From Bolinopsis microptera (taxonomy: Eukaryota; Ctenophora; Tentaculata; Lobata; Bolinopsidae), in the NCBI RefSeq assembly GCF_026151205.1, contig NC_087079.1, positions 16,005,445 to 16,069,444 of the forward strand: a stretch of 64,000 bases of DNA, given 5' to 3'. Below, one piece after another: positions 43,872-54,737 of the stretch. The notes under the pieces are model-generated. The model was not told the DNA's origin, did not search any database, and saw only the letters and a list, made by a program, of their open reading frames with translations. Position 1 is the first letter of the stretch. Every line of letters begins with the position of its first letter. The position numbers were made by a program, and so were the translations under genes.

Positions 43872-46800
43872 TCTTTTTTTAAATATTTGTTTTATTAATT
43901 TGTTTCATGTATGGTATTGCTATTTATATTTGAATCGTATAGAAGTTTGTAAATTAGGAGATATTTCACGTAATTACTTGTCATTTTTAATTCTATGAAT
44001 TTGTGTATAATTTGTAGCCCAGGAAATGCAATAATAATAAAAGGTTGTGTGGCTAGCATAGTGCTCCTAAATATAGAACACGGGTTTGATTCGGTGAAGT
44101 TTTAACTTTTGAACCCCAGTTTAGTAAAACACAGCAGATCATTGTCTTGGCGAGAGAATAATACTGTACAGAATATGTGGTTTATATCAGTCGTTACTCT
44201 GTTTTATTATTAGAAGTTTTGTACGTGCCTAAGGTTTACACACCCTCTGAAATACTTACAAACAATATGCTCATATTACTCATGATACTCCTGACACTAT
44301 ATAAATATTCTCTTCTCCTCCTCTCCCTTTACTACCTTCATACACTGTCTATCAGCAAATGAGCCATATAAATATAACAACATGATAATGACAATATAAT
44401 ATTACAATGTGATAGCAGGGTTATAAAGTTAAACTATAAAGCTTAGCTAATTTCACAACGGCGGGGTAAATTGGGGGAAATGTGACTGTATCCGATGTAA
44501 TGTGCGTATAAGCCAGGCTCTACGTACCAACTACCAACGACGAGGGTTGATAATTATCAGTTTAGAGGGATCAACTTGACGACAACACCAACAATTACTC
44601 TTTTTAAGTGTCCAACTCTTAAAATAACTCTTTTGAAGTGTCCAACTGTCGGGGGGACCAAGCCATCTGAGATCAATACTCGTATAGTACCGTACAGATA
44701 AGCTGTAACCTGTGTCCTTCTGAAAAACTTTTTATCGTTATCTGCATCCATACTGTTTTGTCGGTAAACTAAATAAGATAGTTTAATGTTTATTATTGAT
44801 ATGTTAACTCACAAAGGAGCGGTTCTGATGAAGAGGGTTCGTGTTTAGTTCATATTAGGAAACTTGGTACTGATTTATCTTGTGAAACTCTTTATAGTTT
44901 GCGGAATTATAATTAGTTAATTGTTTAGAAGTTGCAGTGCGTACACTGTATAATGTATATGAGTATATTAATTGTATATGTGTATATGGATATTTCAGTG
45001 AATAATGGGTTAAGGACTGTATGACTGGATTAATTAATCTACTCCGTCCGTTTGTAACTTTCCAATCCTGCTTTGATTTAGGAATCGTAAACACATCTCC
45101 ATTTTTCCTGCGGCAAATATTCAGCCTAACGCAGTTTCATTTTTCACTTATCTACAAAACTTCGGCTAGTATAGATTCTTTTCCGTTACAGTTTTGGTTT
45201 CGTTCATATTTTATCTGTAAAGGACTGTAACGATGCTAATAAGCTAAAGAGCTAATTTATCAACAGTTACTGCCCGATATCTAAGTAAACTGCCTGACTT
45301 TGACAAAACAAATCTGCGGTGGCGAAGAGAACTGTTATATTAGTTAGAGACTAAAGTTCAACTTAAAGGTTGAACGTTCAACTTCACAGGTCTAGTGGCT
45401 ACTCTGGATAAACATCAAACATCCCCCCACAAAAGTCCGGTCCTAGTTTGTTGGTCAACTGCTATCTCGAAACCAAGTTTCACAAAAAAATCAGGGTGAA
45501 CACCCCCCCCCCCCCCCCCCCCTTAAATATCGGTAATTTTACAATTGTTTTACAGGATTGTTATCAGCTCAGTCAAACAAAACTTTTGGTACCAAATTAA
45601 CAATATTTGAGGGTACAACCCTTATTTAAAACTTGTTTCGGGGATTTAGCATATTATTTCTTTAAATCTGACAATATCGGTTCCTAAAGTTTCGTCTCGC
45701 CAAGTTGATAACGGACCTATAAAAAGTGTTTTAGAATAACTGATACTATGGAAGTAACAGGCCAAAAACTTTGTTTAAACTGTAAATTTTGCATGCGGCA
45801 ACCAAAAACCGTGTAGCATTTTTTGCTTTCTGGTAAATTATGTTATTCACATTTTAAACAACTTTATCAAAATCGGAAAGAAAAAAAATTATGCTCCAAC
45901 TCTTAGAGCTTATTACTATTAGATACATAAACTAAACGTAAAATGTTATTATCAAACTGGTTTAAATTGTAGTGTTGAACTTTGAACTTGGAGTTTACAA
46001 ATTAATAATAGTGCTCTGTGGAGGGCGAACATTTGTTTTATAACCTAGTTAGTAAATATAATTAGAGGCAGGGAGCAATGATCGGACTGTTCAAACGATA
46101 TGGTAATGTCATTGAAATTCTCCTTAATTAGTGAGCAAACAAAAACTTGCCGGGTAACATTTTGTCTTCGGCCTGGACTAAATGGGCTATTATGTTTCTA
46201 TTAGTATTATGAAGGCTTTAGGGCATTGTTGGCTACAAAAAGGGTTGTGTTGATGATGAAAGTGAAATAGAACATGGTATGGAGAAGCTGTTAATTCCAC
46301 TCAGTAACAGCATCTTTGAGGGTTTGTTGTTTTAAAACATATATGTGATACGGAATTTGTATCTATATTAAGCAGGAGCCTTCCGAATACATGTGTAAAT
46401 CGTCTACAGTATCTTGTTTAATTTTAAACAGTAAACACATTGTTTGGATAATGGTTTATAGTCTGCTTGGTACAGGAAGTGGTATTTACACCACTGTGCT
46501 GCTTACCTGCAATTACTATATTCTCTTGGAAGCCTTATATATATTAAAGTGATTTTATATTTACAAACGATTTCTTTTATTAAATTTTCCGGTACAGAAT
46601 ATGTCAAAGCTTGCAATTTTTTTTCTTCATAAATCTTAAATTTAAATTCTACGTTTTTTCAGCTGTAGGGGTTTAACGTTTGAGTGTATTGCGTTTATAC
46701 TTTGAAATATATCTTATTTGTACACTCCAGCTGTGTCCATCTATATAATTATAAAGTAGATACTGCTAATCGTTTGCCAAGCCGTTAAAAGCCCAAAATT

Positions 46801-47210
46801 TCTATCGAATTATAATACTATAAACAGGTTGACATTCAGAAAGCAGCTTTAGCGTCCTTAGTTTTGTTTTCTTTTTCCAGCTTGCGCTTTTCACTTAAAA
46901 TACATGGTGTTATCGAGAAATTTAATCAGATTCGAAAGCAATTCTGGATTCGATGCGAAAAAAATAGCATTTAAAAGATCTTCGTAATGTGTCTGTGAAG
47001 GTAAGAAAGTATTTAATAAAATAACGGAGATACCTACGTTATTAACAACTCCCTCAGTTTTTGCAATATAAAATGTGTCAGTTACTTATTACATTAGTCT
47101 GGCAGCCGTTATTACACATAAAAACGAAAGGAGGAGGAGGAGGAATCCGTCACGTACACTGGTAGAGGAGGCTGAACGTGTGAACTGCCTCTCATCGTAG
47201 TGCTGAAGGC
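43872..47210. other. non-coding stretch
   Basis: No host gene recognised. Holds a tRNA-like SINE candidate (44041-44115) and a 20-base poly-C (45503-45522). Open frames 44177-44362, 44557-44751, 44855-45094 and 45021-45230 carry no recognisable domain. Confidence 0.35.
44041..44115 (+). mobile_element. tRNA-derived SINE-like sequence
   Basis: A box A-like tggctagcatagtg at 44050 and a box B-like gggtttgattcgg at 44082 are spaced as in tRNA-derived Pol III promoters. No cloverleaf or poly-T/A tail could be confirmed. Confidence 0.4.
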
Positions 47211-47297
47211 GCTAACCAATGCTAACCAATGCTAACCAATGCTAACCAATGCTAACCAATGCTTACCAATGCTAACCAGTGCAAGTAGTAACCAATG
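47211..47297. repeat. 10-bp CCAAT-containing array
   Basis: gctaaccaat repeated seven times (47211-47280; one with gctta, the last with ccagt), then one more accaatg after an 8-bp interruption. Each unit has a CCAAT core at exactly 10-bp spacing. Confidence 0.9.
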
Positions 47298-47331
47298 AAT
47301 ATTTGTATCACTAATGATAGTTTGACAGCTC

Positions 47332-47592
47332 CTAGCATCTTGTATCTGGTATACGCCTCTCCTCAGCAGCGAGTGAAAAGTAAGATAAAGACTCCTCATG
47401 AACCGAGCTGAGTCTCATCTCTAACGTAGTACTAGTAATTTTGTTATGAATTTCGTTATGACTTTTTTGTATCGAATTTTTTGAATTTTTAACACTTGTT
47501 TTTAGATCATGAATACCGAATACGATGTAGTTACATTGAAACGTCGAGTAAACTCCTTTCCCTAATAAGAGCATTTTCACTTGTCGCAACAA
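47332..47592 (-). CDS. unassigned minus-strand open frame
   Basis: 86 residues with a polar, helix-like composition (KNSKNSIQKSHNEIHNKI, then SLAAEERRIPDTRC at the end). No family recognised. Included because its internal segment (minus strand ctacgttagagatgagactc) matches the unit of the neighbouring 31-bp array, so it may be the array's seed. Could be an exon or chance. Confidence 0.25.
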   Translation of the reverse strand: MLRQVKMLLLGKGVYSTFQCNYIVFGIHDLKTSVKNSKNSIQKSHNEIHNKITSTTLEMRLSSVHEESLSYFSLAAEERRIPDTRC

Positions 47593-47670
47593 CCGGGATA
47601 AAGATAATTTTACACAGAATACATTACAACAATGCGACTCATAAATAATACTCCAATCCGGATTTTACAC

Positions 47671-48099
47671 GTAGTACTATTAGCAAGGTCTCATCTCTAA
47701 AGTAGTACTATTAGCAAGGTCTCATCTCTAAAGTAGTACTATTAGCAAGGTCTCATCTCTAAAGTAGTACTATTAGCAAGGTCTCATCTCTAAAGTAGTA
47801 CTATTAGCAAGGTCTCATCTCTAAAGTAGTACTATTAGCAAGGTCTCATCTCTAAAGTAGTACTATTAGCAAGGTCTCATCTCTAAAGTAGTACTATTAG
47901 CAAGGTCTCATCTCTAAAGTAGTACTATTAGCAAGGTCTCATCTCTAAAGTAGTACTATTAGCAAGGTCTCATCTCTAAAGTAGTACTATTAGCAAGGTC
48001 TCATCTCTAAAGTAGTACTATTAGCAAGGTCTCATCTCTAAAGTAGTACTATTAGCAAGGTCTCATCTCTAAAGTAGTACTATTAGCAAGGTCTCATAT
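47671..48099. repeat. 31-bp minisatellite, 13 identical copies
   Basis: tctcatctctaaagtagtac plus tattagcaagg, 13 full units from 47689 to 48091 with no visible mismatch, plus partial ends. A diverged single match lies at 47411-47438 in the nearby open frame. Confidence 0.95.
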
Positions 48100-51000
48100 G
48101 ATGAGTTCTCATAGTCACGTGATGCAGGTGGAGATTGTCTGACAGCTGCAATAAATCTGCTGTTTTATTGTTACATCGTAAGTTTGTTATTGTATCTAGA
48201 GTAGCATAGAGTATTGTAATATTGGCTCCTTATTATATCCATAGCACCAACGTCCAACAGGGATCAGTATTAGATGTATTATAATTTGCTGATTGATGCA
48301 GAAATGATGCTGATAGTGGAGGGAGCATCGCAACCCTTGTGGTTTCATTGTGCCCCGCGCTGCGTCATTATTCGTTTGTCAAGCTCCTCTTCTTCTTGAT
48401 TATGGATATGACTTAGCAACTGTTTACTTCCATTAGGCTCTAAAAATACCCGTCACGTGATTTCATGACGTCATCTAGTGCACTTGTCACCTCTTAATGG
48501 AATTATTTTCCTTTTTAATGGTATTTTTATGCTCACGTTATTTTTACCCCCTCTAGATTGGTAGCTCATACAGACCTTTATCGTACGGGAATTAGAGACT
48601 TTGAAGTTTGATCCCGAAAATATCAAAAGTAATGGTGTAAGTGGTGGTCAGGGGGAGAGAGTTGTCAGGCACCCACTTTACATGGTTCCTTTGTCGTCCG
48701 CAAGCAAAGTTTCTCGATCTGGCCACTCCTGGTATATTTGCGTTGGTGCGGTCTCCTTATTTCTTTCTAAAGGACTATACCAGTTGTTTGGTTTGTACGT
48801 CGCTGTACTAAGAGCCTTAACCGGAACTCAAACCCTGTCCCGAACATAACCTGAACCCCAATCAGAACCTTTATCACTTATACCAACAAAACTGAGCCAC
48901 AAGATACTGCTTGGTCATCGGATTTCAAATCAATTGGTCTTCATGAAAAGTTGACTGCAAGACGATTGAATGATACGATATTTGTGGATCCTATCTTCCA
49001 CCATAGTAATCAGTGATTATCGATCAATTAAATAGTAGACCTGCTAGATGACAATACACTTATACACAGATACTATCGATCAATTAATATGGTATTGATC
49101 TTTTCAAATAGCATTGATCTTTTCGGTAACACGACATCTGTTCGACAGCGACATCTGTTCAACAGCGACTCTTGTCCGACTCTTGTTGCCAGAAAAAAAC
49201 GACATCTGTCCGAAATTGTGATCTGATTTCAATACGACACATTTCCAATTGAGGACATGATCTGAACTGTTACTTGCTACTTTGTATGCGTATACAATCG
49301 ATCTTTTCAAACAGCTTTTCATCCAATCTGTCAATCGACCGATGAAGAGTGAAGAATTATATGAAACGTTCGTTTAGAGGAGTTAGCTGATTTTCTTACG
49401 ATCAATCACTATGTCGAGAAGGCCTCTGGTAAGATAAAAGTGCCCACGTGCATAAACTATGAGCCATGTGACCTGCTCTAATGAGCTCCACTCCAGTTGC
49501 CCAATTTGTGGATTCTAACGTCGAATAAATGTCATAATTGAAAGCCCTACTTTTGTAAAGCAATTCTATAGAAAAATCGTGCCCAGTGCGGATATAAAAA
49601 TAACTGCACTGAATCGGACTTTTTGACTAATTATTGCAAGACCGCTAACGGGACGGACTGGTTCTGAAATATTATTCTTATATCTAGGAACCATAAACAA
49701 GCATTCGATTATCATGGTCCGCTTAACCCACGTGCAGACAACATCATCACGAGGTCATGTGCCATGTCAGCTGCCAGGGTGGTAACGCTATCCAGCAACA
49801 CAATCAACCAATAGAACTAAACTTGCGATTTTCTCGTAAACCATGATGGTTGAAACCACCATTTTGTTGATGTCTGATGTCGTACAACTCTATCCAAATT
49901 GATCGGGAATACGACCTGAAAATTTGGGCTTAACAGCCCTAATTTCCAGGTGAATAACCATACTTTACATTTTGATACATAAATATTATAATTATATTTC
50001 TAAATCGAAGAGGTCTATGTTTTTGTAACGTGTGTTTATGCCAAGAATTTGTGGTATATTTATCATTTACGTGTCGCTCGATGTTACGAACTTATTGACA
50101 GGATCTCTCGTTGACAAGGCCCGTATTAAGCCGCGTCTCTCTGCTTCACGAACAACACAGATAACATGCTGCGTGCGAGCAACAATTCAAATTGTCATTC
50201 AAATAGCTGGCATATTTCTTGACCTACAGTTTCGGAGAATTTCTTACGAGATAAATATCTCTTACTGATTAAAGCTCGTTTGACGAGCAGGATTTGGATA
50301 TAGTTAAGCTTGTCTTCGTGCCAGGCTATATCTTTCTGAGTTGACCTTCTTAATGACTTTAACTTTTACAATAATTTCTCCTTGAAAGTGAGAACAGAGC
50401 TCTCCCGAATGTTACAAGTCGAGAACTTTAATGATTTGAATTTGTAGCCAGAGCTCTCCCGAATATTTCTCAGCTTTTGGAACGAACCAAATAAGTTCTC
50501 TTCTTTATAGTGGAGCGTACCCGGGGATTTCTCGTATTTATTGGAGTGTACTTGAGCAATCCAATTTTATTTTTGGGCGTACTCAGTTATTTTCCTTTCA
50601 TTTTGGAGCGATATCATTGATTTCAGTCACACGTCTGTCTGTCGTGCAAGGGGTCCCAAGTTCGCGGATACCAAAACGAATTCATGGTTATTGGTTACCA
50701 TGGTTACCGACTATCGAGCCCATTACCATAGTGAAAATGGTACAGCTAACAGCTGCTACTGAGAATATACACTAAGGTACTGCAGTGCAACTGCAGTAAC
50801 ATATGTGTGTTTTCAAATACAATTGTAAATACAGGTCTTTTCGCAACCCCTCTCTTTCCCCTACCATTACACTCCTTAGTTCGATAGATTATGCCTAAAA
50901 ACAGCATGAAGTGGATTGTGGAGCATTAGTGCACCATTAAATTTTATTTTTAAATCGATTTAACACTACGATTCCAGCTTCGCAAACCTCGTACGACTTT

Positions 51001-51792
51001 TCCAGCTACCGTTATAACACCAGCAGAGACTTTTACTTAAGATTGAAATTCGTCGAGAACTATTAGATCAGATATATTTTTTTGAACATATCTGGATACC
51101 TTGCTAAGCCAGTCCCCACTGTCTGACCCTCTCCTTCACTAAATCTAGGTGGCCGATCCTCACGCTTTAACATACACTAGCAGGAACCCGTCTAACCCTC
51201 GAGTGGTGTCAAGACTCAAGAGACTAAATAAATTATTACCTATGCTGATTTGAAGGCCATTAAGACATTTGACCCAGTCAAAAAAGTTTCACTTTTATAT
51301 CTCTTACGTTTTTTGCGGAAAATCGTGTTAAAGTTGATGCCGTGGTGTCAGTGAAATGGTACGGATATATATATCGTCTCGCTTTATATATAGTAAGATG
51401 TTGTCAAATACCTGTAACCGGGTAACTCTTGCGGAGTGTTGAAAGTATTGAGCGAGGGAAGATCGTGGGGATCGTGTGTAAAACTATTGAAATTAACTAC
51501 AGCTTCCTGCTGTCACAAAGTATGATCCTACACAACATTGCAGGATTAGTTGATTATAAGATTTCACATTCTTATATAATGTTTTCACTTGTATGAGCGA
51601 GCCTTGCATTGTTATACTATATCTGGTATCTTAGTACGGTACTAAACTGTACGGTACTAAGGGCTCAGCTTCCTAATCCTGTATACCTGGCCAGCTGTAA
51701 GGTGTCGTAATACTGCTTTATATAAAATACAATGATATTCAGTGTACACTATGCAGGGGTGTTATAATCGCATTATAATAACTTAAAGAGTA
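48100..51792. other. non-coding stretch with micro-repeats
   Basis: No gene recognised. Short local repeats: cgacatctgt about four times at 49132-49210; gagctctcccgaat at 50397 and 50453; a faint RT-like ccaacagggatcagtatta near 48250. The open frames at 48601-48849, 49104-49334 and 50032-50268 carry no known domain. Confidence 0.35.
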
Positions 51793-51999
51793 CGATCAAA
51801 TACTTCTAAAATCTTACCCGTATTATTTACCTGCTAGATATCGAATACTCCTAAAATCTTACCCGTATAATTTGCCTGCTAGATATCGAATACTCCTAAA
51901 ATCTTACCCGTATAATTTGCCTGCTAGATATCGAATACTCCTAAAATCTTAACCGTATAATTTGTTTGCTAGATATCGAATACTCCTAAAATCTTACTA
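51793..51999. repeat. 45-bp minisatellite, ~4.5 copies
   Basis: Unit tcgaatactcctaaaatctt plus acccgtataatttgcctgct plus agata, with substitutions increasing in the outer copies. Confidence 0.9.
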
Positions 52000-52477
52000 C
52001 AATTTTGTGTAATAATTTTATAAAGGCTCCTAAAAGTAAAGGTGCTCCAGAGCCTTTGATGTGGATATTTTAATATTCTCAGATTAGATAAAAGTAGTTT
52101 GTATAATTAGTAAATGCGTATACCATTGTTAAACATAAAACCTTTCATTTCAAAGGTTTTTTAAATTTGCCGAATTCAAATTATTCGTTGATACTGAATT
52201 TATAGTCAGACTTTATAATGATACCGTTTATTAAATTCCATTTCTTTGTTTACAACTTATTGTAATGCCGAAAACAGATTGCTGCCGCGAAGACATTCGT
52301 TTCGATTGAGACGGTTCAAAATTCTGTGTTTTACAACGTGCCGTATAGGGGTAGATTCTGGTGGGTAGGTGAAGAGTATTTTCTTGACACACGACAGATA
52401 TGAACCAATCAGCTTCCACTATTGACCAATCAAACTCCAGAATCCCTGTCACGTGTCAAGAAAATATGTTTCAACCC
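52000..52477. other. non-coding stretch
   Basis: AT-rich; the open frame 52231-52452 (minus) has no recognisable domain. Nothing else seen. Confidence 0.3.
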
Positions 52478-52655
52478 CCACTAGAAAACACACCAGGGAC
52501 AAAAGGATTTCGTGATTATTTTGCCCAAAAATCGCGATACCGCGATTTTTAACAGACTGTACATAAGACTATACATAAAAGTTGTCGCAAATAATGAGAA
52601 AAATCGCGATTCCGCACATGCCGCGATTTCCTTTTGTCCACTAGAAAACACACCC
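52478..52655. mobile_element. hAT-like MITE, copy 2, with damaged right end
   Basis: Same family as 17251-17399: starts cagggacaaaaggatttcgt at 52494. The right end reads ccgcgatttccttttgtcc but lacks the final ctg. The flank ccactagaaaacacac precedes the element and follows the broken end, a 16-bp direct repeat instead of the usual 8. Confidence 0.8.
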
Positions 52656-53071
52656 ATATATCTAGCATACCCTGACTAAACTGTTCAGGGTCAATGTTGT
52701 GGCACTCTCAGACAATGGAGCGTGTAGTGGTGATAATAGCCACGTGACTAAACCAGCACTAAACCCTGACGTCATCAGATAGTGTGACGTCGTCACTGAG
52801 GTTTTTAAATGAAGTTACTTTCGCTTTTGAGTACTTTCGCTTTTGAGTACTTACTACTTTCGCTTTTGGATTCTTTTGCGGTTTGAATGAATTTGGCTTA
52901 TTTGTGCTTTTTGTATGTTTTATATTATGTTTAAAAGTTTATATTATAAAAAAAGTCTAAAAATTTTTTAGAAAGCGTGACGTCATCCCAGCCAGAGAGG
53001 TCACGACCCCCGCTGACGTCAGCGAAAGTAGTGACGTCAGCGAAGCACGTGACTCGAAAGACTCACGTGAC
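52656..53071. promoter_or_regulatory. region upstream of the candidate Ser/Arg-rich gene
   Basis: Contains repeated tacgcttttgagtact-like copies (actttcgcttttgagt, three copies at 52820-52870) and a run of gacgtca/gtgacgtc CRE-like motifs between 52767 and 53040 (at least five). Plausible promoter; no direct evidence. Confidence 0.3.
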
Positions 53072-54737
53072 ATGTCCCACCGAGTGAGCGGGTCTAGCTC
53101 CCGCAGCTACTCCTCATCCCGCATGAGCATGTCCAGCAGCAACTTCTCCCGTGCCTCCACCTCCTCTAGAAGCTACAGGTGAGAGATATTTCACAATATA
53201 TAATGCTTTTGGACACGAAGGGTCAAGGGAAACACACAAAATAAGGCTTGAAATATTCGTAAAACTACATCATTAGACTTTAGAGCCTCGAATTATTTGC
53301 TATATAGTAGTGTTGAAAGTATTAAAACCTCACAAAAATTTAACATTATAGCTAGAAGGTAGTAAGAAGTTAGCAAGTAGTAGTAGTTATAGTAAGTACA
53401 GGGTTCTATCAGTGAAAACTCCCTTATAGTTAGGGAAAGAGTAATAAACCCTGTGAGTAAATTCGTAACAAAGGTTTCTTTGTTGTCCAATGTCCCAGGA
53501 ACCACCAAAAATTATTACTTTTATCCCTCCTATAGAACAGCGAATAAATATCGACAGTTCACCTGAATGATAAATATCACAAGGGCCGGGTGCGGTCTCA
53601 ACAAGAGAGCACACCACCCGTTAGTGCCAACTTGGCCACACCACGTGGAGGTTCGGAGAGGATTTCGTGACCCATATTGACAGTTCACCTGAATGATAAA
53701 TATCACAAGGGCCGGGTTTAACAATAACTTCCCCAGAACGAGTAGAACGTCCCAGATAAGAGGAAGATCAGAGAGCAGAGTTGCGGAGCGAGTGAGGAAC
53801 AGTATCAGACGAATCAGTACCGTCTTCTTCGAGGCCCCTAAAGATAAGAACAAGTTGCTGGGCACTCTCGACGAGTCTATTGAAGACAGTGAGTTAATTT
53901 TCATCATATCTTCATTACCTTATATGGGCAATGGTAGTGTTATCATGGTTTCATAACCACATGGGTTAATGGGTAGTCATTTTACCTAGCCATGAGTCTA
54001 CGCGTACTGAGTGACGCGCTTGTTTCAAGCGAGAGGGCACTGGATAGAGCAAGGTTGTCATCAATATTTATCTAATATCTATTCGCGTTAAGTTGTTGAA
54101 ACTCATGTTTTTGGCGACGAATTCGAGGACAAAGACAGGATAATTAAATATTTTGGAAGGATGATCAGCCAATTGTAAATGAATCACCTGTGAGATTCTA
54201 TTTCACCAAATTTCACTTGTTTTTTGGTGTCCATCCTGAATAGTAGCCCAAATTAGATCTATAACCGTTTGTGAAATTTCGAAAAATAAATTTGGACACC
54301 TTCCAATTTGTCTAATCATAAATTTGACACGGCTGTTGCATGGAACCACTTACTCATGAGACAGAGAAATTATAAAAGAGACTTTTAAGGAAGTGTTGTT
54401 CCGATAAATATATGTCTTCTTGAAATTTTGGTTGAACATCACCTATACATTTGATATAAGGGGTATTATTTCTAGCGTCCATATTAAATTGGCAGTTGTG
54501 GGTACTGGGTAACTGCAGTATTTTTGGTAAAAGCACTCAAACATCACCAGCTCTGCACATATATATGACATGTTGTAATGTGACATTACTTTATATCCAC
54601 CCCATTATTGCCCTATATTGACATGCTAAATTGATTTTGGTGCTTCCCACGTGTGTTGCTATACCGACAAGACTACAGCACGTGTGTTAGAAACCGGGGC
54701 GCTATTCGACCGCATCTCCTACTATGAGCAGTACCCG
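53072..54737 (+). CDS. candidate Ser/Arg-rich protein, three N-terminal exons
   Basis: Exon 1 53072-53178 begins MSHRVSGSSSRSYSSSR and continues Ser/Arg/Met-rich, ending at gtgaga. Exon 2 53737-53888 follows ccccag and encodes TSRTSQIRGRSES, then RRISTVFFEAPKDKNKLLG. Exon 3 54679-54737 follows ctacag and encodes RVLETGALFDRISYYEQYP, ending at gtaact. The phases (2, 1, 0) agree, giving 106 residues. The Ser/Arg head recalls intermediate-filament head domains, and KDKNKLLGTL loosely recalls a rod start, but I see no heptad rod, so the family is unknown. Later exons were not identified; 57685 and 60988 hold possible ones. All support is splice signals plus phase and composition. Confidence 0.4.
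53284..53326. repeat. dispersed ~40-bp repeat, copy 3
   Basis: gaattatttgctatatag then tagtgttgaaagtattaaaa; best match to the copy at 26670. Confidence 0.6.
53553..53717. mobile_element. SINE-like segment between 39-bp direct repeats
   Basis: gacagttcacctgaatgata through gccgggt is duplicated at 53553-53591 and 53679-53717. The segment between contains cacaccacgtggaggttcgg and gaggatttcgtg, also found at 59643-59683. It looks like a repeat copy with a local duplication. The second 39-mer ends ~20 bp before candidate exon 2. Confidence 0.5.
53986..54053. repeat. dispersed repeat, copy 2
   Basis: Matches 5001-5095: gtctacgcgtactg, gtgacgcgcttgtttca, gcgagagggc. Confidence 0.6.

Noticed and set aside
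48237-48330. Possible RT motif (caacagggatcagtatta, resembling PQGSVL)
   Set aside because: Only six residues match, with stops on both sides and no other RT motif.
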